A stretch of DNA of 7,427 nt from JAQGLW01 sp035995725. Its GTDB lineage: Bacteria > Pseudomonadota > Gammaproteobacteria > Burkholderiales > Burkholderiaceae_D. Each line of letters starts with the position of its first letter. Position 1 is the first letter of the stretch. The notes beneath the pieces are model-generated. The model was not told the DNA's origin, did no database searches, and worked only from the letters and a program-made list of their open reading frames with translations. Positions 1-7,105 of the stretch are shown here, piece by piece. The position numbers and the translations under genes were made by a program. Where the stretch lies: NCBI GenBank assembly GCA_035995725.1, contig DASYKE010000031.1, positions 1 to 7,427 of the forward strand, given 5' to 3'.

Positions 1-812
1 ATCGCGGGATGGCACTGATAGTTGACGAACTCGAAATCGTCGAACCGGTATTCGAAAAGCGACTCGGGCTTGCGCTTGATGACCAGCCTGGGCAACGGAT
101 AAGGTGTGCGCGACAACTGCGTCTCCACCTGTTCGTGATGATTCGAATAGATGTGGCAGTCGCCGCCGGTCCAGATCAGGTCGCCTGCTTCCAGGTCGCA
201 TTGGTGCGCGATCATGTGCACCAGCAGCGCATAGGATGCGATGTTGAACGGCGTGCCCAGAAACGTATCCTGGCTGCGGCAGTAAAACAGGCAGCTGAGC
301 TTGTTGTCGACGACATAAAACTGGAAAAATGCGTGGCACGGGGCGAGCGCCATTTTCCCCTGCCTTACATTTGCCTGAGGCGATATTTTTTCATCGGGAA
401 AATCCGCAATGTTCATGGCAGTGACCAGCATGCGACGCGAGTTCGGATTGTTTTTGATTTGCTGAAGCACATGCGAAATCTGGTCGATGTGCCTTCCGTC
501 CGGCGCCGGCCAGTTGCGCCATTGATAGCCGTAAATCGGGCCCAGGTTGCCGTTTTCATCTGCCCACTCGTCCCAGATGCTTACGCCGTTTTCCTGCAGA
601 TACTTGACGTTGGTATCGCCGTTCAGAAACCAGAGCAGTTCGTGAATCACGCTTTTCGTATGAATCTTCTTGGTCGTCAATAGCGGAAACCCTTCGCCGA
701 GGTCGAATCTCATTTGGCGGCCGAAAACACTGACGGTGCCGGTTCCGGTCCGGTCGCCCTTGGGCGTGCCGTTTTGCTTTATGTCCTTGAGCAGGTCGAG
801 GTATTGACGCAT
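1..812 (-). CDS. thyA: Thymidylate synthase, 3' end cut off by the window edge
   Basis: ThyA methylates dUMP to dTMP in the cytoplasm, using 5,10-methylene-tetrahydrofolate, for DNA synthesis. I translated 270 codons with no stop; the last visible residues are CHPA, so by comparison with E. coli ThyA (ending HPGIKAPVAI) only about 7-8 residues are missing. The folate/dUMP residues are all present: R21 in RTGTGT, E58 in HELLWFL, W80, R126-R127, the catalytic cysteine C159 in PCHAFFQFY, R179-S180 and D182, N190, and H220/Y222 in HIYSNH. Numbering equals E. coli up to R127 and is then shifted by +13, because there is an insertion at about residues 137-151. The ATG at 812 is supported by AGGAG nine bases upstream and by the usual MRQYLDLL start. 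The gene is 58 bases downstream of the ABC transporter, on the same strand. G+C looks lower than in the transporter genes, notably around the insertion. Confidence 0.97.
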   Translation of the reverse strand, partial: MRQYLDLLKDIKQNGTPKGDRTGTGTVSVFGRQMRFDLGEGFPLLTTKKIHTKSVIHELLWFLNGDTNVKYLQENGVSIWDEWADENGNLGPIYGYQWRNWPAPDGRHIDQISHVLQQIKNNPNSRRMLVTAMNIADFPDEKISPQANVRQGKMALAPCHAFFQFYVVDNKLSCLFYCRSQDTFLGTPFNIASYALLVHMIAHQCDLEAGDLIWTGGDCHIYSNHHEQVETQLSRTPYPLPRLVIKRKPESLFEYRFDDFEFVNYQCHPA

Positions 813-870
813 GCGTTGTTTCTCCTGGAATGCCGCTATTTTACCGAGTTATTGGCCGAAATATCCATCC
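813..870 (-). other. ABC transporter-thyA intergenic spacer with a weak -10-like box
   Basis: This 58-base gap separates the transporter stop from the thyA start. Read on the minus strand it holds TAAAAT (plus positions 838-843), five of six matches to the sigma-70 -10 box, but no matching -35 element 16-18 bases upstream. I see no hairpin followed by a T-run, so there is no clear terminator. thyA may be read through from the transporter operon, with at most a weak promoter of its own. Confidence 0.3.
822..826 (-). promoter_or_regulatory. Shine-Dalgarno of thyA
   Basis: On the minus strand AGGAG sits 9 bases before the ATG at 812. It fixes the thyA start and shows that thyA has its own ribosome binding site, unlike the overlapping genes upstream. 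Confidence 0.75.
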
Positions 871-2661
871 TCAAGTTTGCGAAAATTGCAGCGCCGCGAG
901 ACTGGCGTACAGGCCGCCCTGGGCGACCAGCGATGCGTGGGTGCCGGTTTCGACCACGCGCCCATGTTCCATCACCAGGATGCGGTCGGCGCGCTGCACG
1001 GTTGCCAGCCGATGCGCTATGACCAGCGTGGTGCGGTCCATCATCGCCGCCTCCAGCGCGCTTTGCACCAGCCGCTCGGATTCCGCATCCAGTGCGCTGG
1101 TCGCTTCGTCCAGCAGCAATAGCGGCGGGTTCTTCAGCAGCGCACGGGCAATCGCGATGCGTTGCCGCTGTCCGCCGGACAGGCGCACGCCGCGTTCACC
1201 GAGGAAGGATTGGTAGCCGTCGGGAAGTTTTTCGATGAACTCATGCGCGGCCGCCATTTTCGCTGCCGCGATGACTTCGTCGTCGGTCGCCTCGGCGCGG
1301 CCGTAGCGGATATTCTCCATCGCATTGGTTGAAAAAATGATCGTATCCTGCGGCACGATGCCGATCGCATCGCGCAAGGTATGCAGGTCGAGTTGCCTGA
1401 TATCCACGCCGTCCAGTGTGATAAGCCCTTGCTGCGGATCATAAAAACGCAACAGCAGCTGGAACAGCGTGGTCTTGCCCGCGCCCGATGGCCCGACGAT
1501 CGCAACCGTTTCGCCGGCCGCAATCTCGATCGACAGATTCGACAATGCCGCCGATTGCGGCCGCGACGGATAGTGAAACGTGACGGCTTCCAGTGCGATA
1601 GCCGCACCGGCTTCGGTGCGCGGAGGCAGGGATATCGGGTGTGCCGGCGACTGAATCGGCGACCTTTCGGCCAGCAGTTCCAGCAGGCGTTCGGTCGCGC
1701 CTGCGGCGCGTTGCGCTTCGCCCAGGACTTCCGACAACGCGCCGATCGCCCCCGCGACAATGGTCGCATACAGAATGAACTGCCCGAGTTCACCGCCGGT
1801 CATGGTGCCTTGAATCACTGCATGCGCGCCGAGCCATAGCACGAATACGATCGCACCGAACACGAGAAGGATGGCAATCAGCGTCAGCAGCGACCGCGCG
1901 CGAATGCGCTGCATTGCAGTTTTGAATGCATGCTGGACAGAGGAACCGAAGCGCTCCGATTCGATCTTCTCATGCGTGAATGCCTGCACGGTCGGCATCG
2001 CATTGAGAATTTCTCCCGCCAGTGCGGACGCATCGGCAATCCGGTCCTGCGATTCCCGCGACAGCTTGCGCACGCGGCGGCCGAAAAGAACGATCGGCAG
2101 GACTACTGCCAGCAGCATGATCAGAATGATCGACGACAATTTGATGCTGGTGACGAATAGCATCACGAGACCGCCGATGAACAGCAGCATATTGCGCAAT
2201 GCCATGGAAATGCTGGTACCGACCAGGGCCTGAATCAGCGTCGTGTCGGTAGTCAGTCTCGACAATACTTCGCCGGTTTGCGTCGTCTCGAAGAACTGCG
2301 GGCTTTGCGTCACGACATGCGCGTAGACCGCGCTGCGGATGTCGGCTGTCACGCGCTCGCCCAGCCACGATACCATGTAAAAGCGGGCAGCGGTCGCTAT
2401 CGCCAGTATGCACGCAACGCCAAACAATGCGATGAAATACAGATTGATGTTCTCGGTGCTTTTTGAACCGGCAGCACCGAATCCGAGGTCGATCATTTGC
2501 TTGAACGCATATGGTATCGCAAGTGTTGCGCATGCCGCCACCAGCAGGGCGAGGCCCGCGAGCACGAACTGGCGCTTGTATTGCGCCAGGAATGGGAATA
2601 ATCCGGCCAGGGTTGCCAGGCTGGTTTTCTTTTGCGGGTCTTTGGAAATTATTGTGGTCAT
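871..2661 (-). CDS. ABCB-type half transporter (MsbA-related permease/ATP-binding fusion)
   Basis: A 596-residue inner-membrane ABC exporter with the membrane domain at the N-terminus and the nucleotide-binding domain at the C-terminus, expected to work as a homodimer. Likely membrane segments are about 33-55, 74-97, 148-170, 174-194, 255-280 and 291-310. The ATPase domain (about 352-590) is intact: A-loop Y364, Walker A GPSGAGKTT at 390-398 (K396), Q-loop Q438, signature LSGGQ at 494-498, Walker B LLLLDE ending in E519, D-loop SALD at 522-525, H-loop H550. The start at 2661 is chosen because its ATG overlaps the upstream stop in ATGA; an in-frame ATG at 2751 would add 30 unconserved-looking residues inside the upstream gene. 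There is no Shine-Dalgarno before 2661, consistent with translational coupling. The family moves lipids, lipid A or drugs. It resembles the MsbA-related group rather than MsbA itself, so the substrate is unknown. Confidence 0.93.
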   Translation of the reverse strand: MTTIISKDPQKKTSLATLAGLFPFLAQYKRQFVLAGLALLVAACATLAIPYAFKQMIDLGFGAAGSKSTENINLYFIALFGVACILAIATAARFYMVSWLGERVTADIRSAVYAHVVTQSPQFFETTQTGEVLSRLTTDTTLIQALVGTSISMALRNMLLFIGGLVMLFVTSIKLSSIILIMLLAVVLPIVLFGRRVRKLSRESQDRIADASALAGEILNAMPTVQAFTHEKIESERFGSSVQHAFKTAMQRIRARSLLTLIAILLVFGAIVFVLWLGAHAVIQGTMTGGELGQFILYATIVAGAIGALSEVLGEAQRAAGATERLLELLAERSPIQSPAHPISLPPRTEAGAAIALEAVTFHYPSRPQSAALSNLSIEIAAGETVAIVGPSGAGKTTLFQLLLRFYDPQQGLITLDGVDIRQLDLHTLRDAIGIVPQDTIIFSTNAMENIRYGRAEATDDEVIAAAKMAAAHEFIEKLPDGYQSFLGERGVRLSGGQRQRIAIARALLKNPPLLLLDEATSALDAESERLVQSALEAAMMDRTTLVIAHRLATVQRADRILVMEHGRVVETGTHASLVAQGGLYASLAALQFSQT

Positions 2662-3722
2662 GGTTTGAGTGGTTTTAGATAGCCTGTCATTTCGAGATAA
2701 CCCCGGCCGGCTGCCTGTCCGTCGCGGATAACGCTGACCGCGCCCTCCCAATAGACCGCGCCGGTCGATTGCCGCGAATCGAGCTCCTGATCATCTTGCA
2801 AAGGGGTCAGTTGCCATACGATCGCACCGGTCTGAATTTTGGTGGAGACCGGATAAACGGCATTGGTGCGCGGCGAGCGCCAGGAACGTACAGGAACGAA
2901 GCGCACTTCGTCCGGCGAGAATGTCGTGACGCGGCCGACCGCGTCGCGCAGTGCGGCATGAGCCCATAACTTGTCACCGTTCCTGCCGCGAATCTGGAAC
3001 GCCATCAATGCGGAACCATCGTCGAGATTGATGCCGGCCCAATCCCATCCGGCGGCGTCCGGATCCAGCACGCTGGTCGACCATTCGTGGTCGAGCCAGG
3101 CACTGCCGTTGACCGCCACCGGTTTGCCGTTGCGGATGACGGTGCCTGCCACTTGCAGTTGCGGTTCGCTGTAATAATAGCTGGCTTGCTCCGGCTTCGG
3201 CCCCTTGCGCGAGAATCCATTGTTGCCTTGAAGCATCGGCGCTTGCGACGGCGTCAGTGCCAGGCTCAGCGAAAAATCACGCGCCGTAACGGTGACCTGA
3301 TAGCGGCCGGCGGCATCGCGTATCAAGCGCCAGGCATCGAGCTTTACATCGGTATTGCCTTCCTTGGCATAGGCCAGGTCGAAACCTTCGCGCGCGCTTT
3401 TCTGGTCATGCAACAGCTTTCCGGCGAACGGGTCGGACAGCGCGGTGTGCGCAATGATCAGCTGTTTCGGTGCGAAGCGGCTCGGATTTGCCGGGTCGTG
3501 TTCGGTCGCGGAACGGAAGAACGTGATCTGGAAACCGAGCGGCTTTCTGTCGGGCGTCTCCAGCCAGCCGGTTGCATACCACCACTCGGTGCGGAAATCC
3601 CGATGAGCGCCGAAATCGTGCGGGAAGACGAGAGGTATACCGGGTGCCACTTGTGAAAAACGAGGCGGCGCAGCGAAGGAAAATTGAGCAATGAGAATTA
3701 GCGCCATTAACAGAAATCGCAT
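2658..3722 (-). CDS. Secreted AttH/CrtC-N-type two-domain lipocalin-like protein
   Basis: A 354-residue protein of the lipocalin-like family that includes Agrobacterium AttH and the N-terminal domain of carotenoid 1,2-hydratase CrtC (formerly DUF2006). Family hallmarks seen: TEWWYATGWL at about 45-54, a FQITFFRS strand at 63-71, AHTALSD at 91-97, AWLDHEWS at 208-215, GWDWAGINLDDG at 225-236 and GYLEMTGY at 341-348. Residues 1-17 are a signal peptide, with likely signal peptidase I cleavage after A17 (SFA|APP); there is no lipobox cysteine, so a soluble periplasmic protein is expected. The start at 3722 shares one base with the permease stop (TGATG) and has AGGAGG 7 bases upstream; an in-frame ATG at 3866 would lie inside the permease gene and hide the signal peptide. 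The calycin fold implies binding of a hydrophobic ligand, probably on behalf of the upstream ABC machine. True CrtC hydratase activity is unlikely, as no carotenoid genes are nearby. Confidence 0.9.
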   Translation of the reverse strand: MRFLLMALILIAQFSFAAPPRFSQVAPGIPLVFPHDFGAHRDFRTEWWYATGWLETPDRKPLGFQITFFRSATEHDPANPSRFAPKQLIIAHTALSDPFAGKLLHDQKSAREGFDLAYAKEGNTDVKLDAWRLIRDAAGRYQVTVTARDFSLSLALTPSQAPMLQGNNGFSRKGPKPEQASYYYSEPQLQVAGTVIRNGKPVAVNGSAWLDHEWSTSVLDPDAAGWDWAGINLDDGSALMAFQIRGRNGDKLWAHAALRDAVGRVTTFSPDEVRFVPVRSWRSPRTNAVYPVSTKIQTGAIVWQLTPLQDDQELDSRQSTGAVYWEGAVSVIRDGQAAGRGYLEMTGYLKPLKP

Positions 3723-6256
3723 CACCAATCCTCCTGCACCGCACGAATCGCATTGCCCGATACCGCATGCCGGCCCGACACCAATGCAGTCAGTGCCGCC
3801 GACCCCAGCAATACGGCCGCCACCGCCGCCAGCAAGCCCCACGGCATGTGCAGCTGCATGGTCCAATGGAACGACTGCGGGTTGACGATAAAGACCAGAA
3901 TCAGGCTGATGCTCCAGCCAAGCACGAATCCGACAACGATGCCGACGGCGGTCAGCAAGCCGCCTTCGATCGCAAGGGCACCAAGGATCTGACGGCGCGT
4001 CACGCCGATATGGCGCAGCATGCCGAACTCCCTGGCGCGCGCCAGCGTTTGCGCCGAAAACGTCGCTGCGATACCGAACAGTCCGATGATAATGGCGACC
4101 GCTTCCAGCAGGTAAGTCACGGCAAAACTGCGGTCGAAAATCTTCAGGCTGACGGCCCTTATTTCGCCCGGCTCCGCAAATTCCAATGCGGCCCCGAACG
4201 GCAAGCCTTTCAGTGTGTTGATCGCTTGTGCGGTCGTGACACCGGGTTGCAGCCGCAACGCGGCATCGTTGACATCGCGGTCGCCCGATAGCGCTTGATA
4301 ATCGGACAGTCGCATCTGTATCGAGCCGGATTGCCGCGCATAGTCGCGCCAGACGCCAGCGACGATAAAGTCATGCGAACGGCTTCCGATCGGTAGCGAC
4401 ACGCGCTTGCCGACGGTATATCCATACAGATCGATCATCGCTTCCGAAACCCAGATCGGCAAGACGCCGTCCGGCAGCTTGTCGGCCGCAATGATTTCAC
4501 CGGTCATCGGCAAGGTCTTGCCTGGATCGGCGGCGTCGACCGGTCGCGCGATCAGCGCGACGCCGGGGCGGCTCGGGTCGAGCGTCAATTGCATGACCCG
4601 TAAAAAATCGGTGCGGGCTATGCCGGCAGATGCAGCGATCATCTTTTGTTCGGCCGGATTCAATGCGCCGGTATCGCCGCCGGCGGCCGATCGGACATAT
4701 AAATCGGCGGCCAGCAAACGCGTCAGCCAGTCATCGACCGAAACCCGGAAACTCGACACCATGATCGCCATCGCCACCATCAGGCTAAAGCTGGACAATA
4801 CCCCGCCCAACGCGATGGACGCCTGATTCGGCGCGTTTGCCAAGCGTGCCAGCGTCAACGTCGAGACCGCACCGGATGCGTGCTTGCCCGCGGCGGAAAA
4901 GACCAGTGCCGAAAGCCGCGGCATCAATGCAATGCCGCCGACCAGCAACAGCGCAACCGCAAGATAGCCGAAAATCGGCAAATTTGAAACCGGCGGCAGC
5001 TGGGTCAGCACTCCGCCCGACGCCAGGCAGGCAAATGCCGGCCATGGCGTCGCCAGCTTCGACAGTGCCACGTCTTCGCTGCCGGACTTGAGGGCAGGTG
5101 CGGGTTGGGCGCGCGCAGCTTCCCATGCCGGGCCGGCGCTGCCCAGCAGCGCAATCGCCGATCCAAGCAGGAAAAAAACCGTGGCGGCGACAGGTGTGAG
5201 TTGAACGGTCGGTTTCACGCCGGGAAAATAGCCGCTGCCCAGATCGCCGCCGAAAAACCGCAATGCCGCCGCGGCAAGCGCATACCCCACGACCAGGCCC
5301 AGCAGCGAGCCGATAATGCCAAGCGCGCCGCCTTCCAGCAAAATCTGCCCGAGCAGCTGTCTGCGCGTGAGTCCGGTCACGCGCAGCAGCGCGAGCTGCT
5401 GGCGCCGCCGGATCACCGACAGCGCTTGTGTCGAAAATACCAGAAACGCCCCGGTGAACAATGCAACCAGCGCAAGGACATTCAGATTGACGCGATAGGC
5501 GCGTGACATGTTGGCGGTGCGCTGTTCCTGGTCTTCGGTTTCGCTCACCAGCAATCGTCCGCGCATTTCCTGCACCAGGCTTTTTCGAAATGCACTGCGG
5601 TTGACGCCTTCTACCAGTTTCAATTCGATGCGCGACAGTTGCCCGGCCCGGTTGAACCTCCACTGCGCCGCGCCGATATCCATCACCGCGATGCGCTGTC
5701 CGGCACGCGCACGCGTCAGGCTGCCTGCGATTCGTAGCGTGACGGTTTGCGTGCCGGACCGCAGTTGCAGCGAATCGCCTGGTTTGACTTTCAGCCATTC
5801 CATCGCGGCTGAGGACAGGAAGATGGCGTCATCCGACAAGACGTCGAAGGGTTTGTCTTCGGCCGCGATGCCGATCAAATCCGGTGCGATTGCCGCGGCA
5901 CGGAATATATCCACGCCGAGTATTTTTAATGCGGTACGTTGGCCCGGAACAACTGCATCGAGCTCCAGTACCGGATTGGCCAGCGCGACACCGTCACGCT
6001 GCGCCAGCGCGGGATAGTACGCTTCGTCAAACGTGGCCTGCGTGCCGAGTACCCGCAGGTCGGACTGTCCGGACAGGCTTCTGGCGGCAGCGGAAAATTC
6101 ATTGAACGCAGCGGCGTTGATCAGATGAATCGCAAAACCCAGCGCCACGCCGAGTGCGATCGCGCCAATCGCGACGATAGCGCGTACCGGATGGGCGCGC
6201 CATTCTCCGCCGAGCAGCCAGCGGCCAAGTATCCAGCGGGGCAGGGCGCGGCTCAT
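3722..6256 (-). CDS. FtsX-family ABC permease, about ten membrane segments, two periplasmic domains
   Basis: An 844-residue permease of the MacB/FtsX superfamily. Likely membrane segments: 24-46, 257-279, 305-329, 354-376, 404-421, 427-447, 480-502, 712-735, 761-790 and 803-826. Two large periplasmic domains of similar size (about 47-256 and 503-711) follow the first segment of each half. The two FtsX domains (about 260-386 and 715-842) carry matching cytoplasmic coupling segments, RRRQQLALLRVTGLTRRQ (283-300) and RAREFGMLRHIGVTRRQ (740-756), so the chain is an internal duplication able to serve both ATPase subunits. Size and layout resemble E. coli YbbP and an AttF-AttG fusion more than the four-segment LolC/LolE or MacB. 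The ATG at 6256 overlaps the ATPase stop (ATGA) and the stop overlaps the next start (TGATG). The family usually moves lipids, lipoproteins or peptides out of the membrane or periplasm by mechanotransmission rather than by transport through a channel. The substrate is unknown. Confidence 0.92.
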   Translation of the reverse strand: MSRALPRWILGRWLLGGEWRAHPVRAIVAIGAIALGVALGFAIHLINAAAFNEFSAAARSLSGQSDLRVLGTQATFDEAYYPALAQRDGVALANPVLELDAVVPGQRTALKILGVDIFRAAAIAPDLIGIAAEDKPFDVLSDDAIFLSSAAMEWLKVKPGDSLQLRSGTQTVTLRIAGSLTRARAGQRIAVMDIGAAQWRFNRAGQLSRIELKLVEGVNRSAFRKSLVQEMRGRLLVSETEDQEQRTANMSRAYRVNLNVLALVALFTGAFLVFSTQALSVIRRRQQLALLRVTGLTRRQLLGQILLEGGALGIIGSLLGLVVGYALAAAALRFFGGDLGSGYFPGVKPTVQLTPVAATVFFLLGSAIALLGSAGPAWEAARAQPAPALKSGSEDVALSKLATPWPAFACLASGGVLTQLPPVSNLPIFGYLAVALLLVGGIALMPRLSALVFSAAGKHASGAVSTLTLARLANAPNQASIALGGVLSSFSLMVAMAIMVSSFRVSVDDWLTRLLAADLYVRSAAGGDTGALNPAEQKMIAASAGIARTDFLRVMQLTLDPSRPGVALIARPVDAADPGKTLPMTGEIIAADKLPDGVLPIWVSEAMIDLYGYTVGKRVSLPIGSRSHDFIVAGVWRDYARQSGSIQMRLSDYQALSGDRDVNDAALRLQPGVTTAQAINTLKGLPFGAALEFAEPGEIRAVSLKIFDRSFAVTYLLEAVAIIIGLFGIAATFSAQTLARAREFGMLRHIGVTRRQILGALAIEGGLLTAVGIVVGFVLGWSISLILVFIVNPQSFHWTMQLHMPWGLLAAVAAVLLGSAALTALVSGRHAVSGNAIRAVQEDW
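3730..3735 (-). promoter_or_regulatory. Shine-Dalgarno of the lipocalin-like gene
   Basis: A perfect AGGAGG on the minus strand lies inside the last codons of the permease gene, 7 bases before the ATG at 3722. It decides the start and suggests that the secreted protein is made at a higher rate than the membrane permease, though still coupled to it. Confidence 0.8.
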
Positions 6257-7014
6257 CCGATTCCGCCCGGCGGTGGCGTTGGCATTGCATTCCCTGTGGT
6301 CAGCTGTGCACTTCCTGTGATCGCCGGTGCGTCATGCAAACCCTCTTTCGTCAGCAGCAGAACGCGATCGGCTGTCGCAGCCGCAGCATGCGAATGGGTG
6401 ACGATGATGCCTGACGCCCGATTGGCTTTGATCTCCTTGCGCAACAGCATCAGCACATCATGCGCGGTATCCGGATCGAGGTTGCCGGTCGGTTCATCGG
6501 CCAGCACCAGCCTGGCGCGATGCACCAGCGCACGGGCTATTGCGACGCGCTGCAATTCGCCGCCGGACAGCTGGCGCGGAAAATCATTGCCACGGCCTTG
6601 CAGGCCGACAGCGTCGAGCATCTGTTCCGCGCGCTGCAGAGGCAGACCGTTCAGCAATAATGGCAGCGCGACGTTTTGATTCAGCGTCAAATGCGGCAGG
6701 ATGTGGAATGCCTGGAAGACGAAACCCAGCTTTTGACGTCGCAACCGGGTAGCGGCATCGTCGTCAAGTGAAGACATGTTGACACCGTCAATCAGCATGT
6801 CGCCGCTATCCGGGGTATCCAGTCCCGCGATGAGATTGAGCAAGGTCGATTTGCCCACGCCCGAGTCGCCCATGATCGCAATGTATTCTCCGGGCGCAAG
6901 GACGAAGTCGAGATGGCTGAGAACCACCCGGCCGTTACCGTACGATTTCCGGATGCCGCGGCATTCGAGAGCGGGAGCGAGGTGTTGCAGTTCTGTGCCC
7001 GGCTTCAATTCCAT
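6253..7014 (-). CDS. ABC transporter ATP-binding protein, MacB/LolD type
   Basis: A cytoplasmic ATPase that should dimerise and drive the adjoining permease. With the start used here it is 253 residues. Motifs: A-loop Y25, Walker A GDSGVGKST at 49-57 (K55), Q-loop Q101 in FVFQAFHILPHLT, signature LSGGELQRVAIARAL from 149, Walker B LVLADEPTGNLD with E174, H-loop H207. FVFQ, LSGGE and ADEPTGNLD are typical of the LolD/MacB/FtsE branch. The last 25 or so residues form a loose Pro/Gly tail ending PPPGGIG. Start choice is uncertain: ATG at 7014 gives the usual length, while ATG at 7053 would add 13 residues (266 total); neither has a good Shine-Dalgarno. The stop overlaps the permease start in ATGA. 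This is the first strongly supported gene of the operon, so its upstream region probably carries the operon promoter. Confidence 0.92.
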   Translation of the reverse strand: MELKPGTELQHLAPALECRGIRKSYGNGRVVLSHLDFVLAPGEYIAIMGDSGVGKSTLLNLIAGLDTPDSGDMLIDGVNMSSLDDDAATRLRRQKLGFVFQAFHILPHLTLNQNVALPLLLNGLPLQRAEQMLDAVGLQGRGNDFPRQLSGGELQRVAIARALVHRARLVLADEPTGNLDPDTAHDVLMLLRKEIKANRASGIIVTHSHAAAATADRVLLLTKEGLHDAPAITGSAQLTTGNAMPTPPPGGIG

Positions 7015-7066
7015 CCTGTAATTCGACGAAATTCGTCTTCCAAAAGCTGCCATGCGACGGTTTTTG

Positions 7067-7080
7067 CAGGTTCTAACCTG
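7067..7080. repeat. Short palindrome just upstream of the ATPase gene
   Basis: CAGGTT (7067-7072) and AACCTG (7075-7080) form a perfect 6-base inverted repeat separated by two bases. It begins 14 bases upstream of the alternative ATG at 7053 and 53 bases upstream of the ATG at 7014. The two-base gap is too short for an RNA hairpin loop, so a dimeric regulator site is more likely than an RNA structure. It may also be chance. Confidence 0.3.
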
Positions 7081-7105
7081 GAAACGGCGGTTGGACGTGG
7101 TTGAG

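Noticed and set aside
9..683. Plus-strand ORF of 224 codons opposite thyA
   Set aside because: It is a shadow of the thyA frame. The minus strand encodes a complete set of thymidylate synthase motifs there, so the plus frame is not a gene.
2661..2751. 30-residue N-terminal extension of the ABCB transporter
   Set aside because: It lies entirely inside the lipocalin-like gene, is Arg/Gly-rich like a shadow frame, and the ATGA overlap at 2661 gives a better start.
2658..3722. Carotenoid 1,2-hydratase (CrtC) enzyme
   Set aside because: It shares the CrtC N-terminal fold, but the context is an ABC transporter operon without carotenoid genes, and the signal peptide and AttH-like layout fit a carrier better.
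3722..3866. 48-residue N-terminal extension of the lipocalin-like protein
   Set aside because: It overlaps the permease gene, is Gly/Ala/Cys-rich, and would bury an obvious signal peptide; AGGAGG supports 3722.
5939..6679. Plus-strand ORF of 246 codons opposite the permease and ATPase genes
   Set aside because: It is antisense to two well-supported genes, crosses their junction, and matches no family I know.
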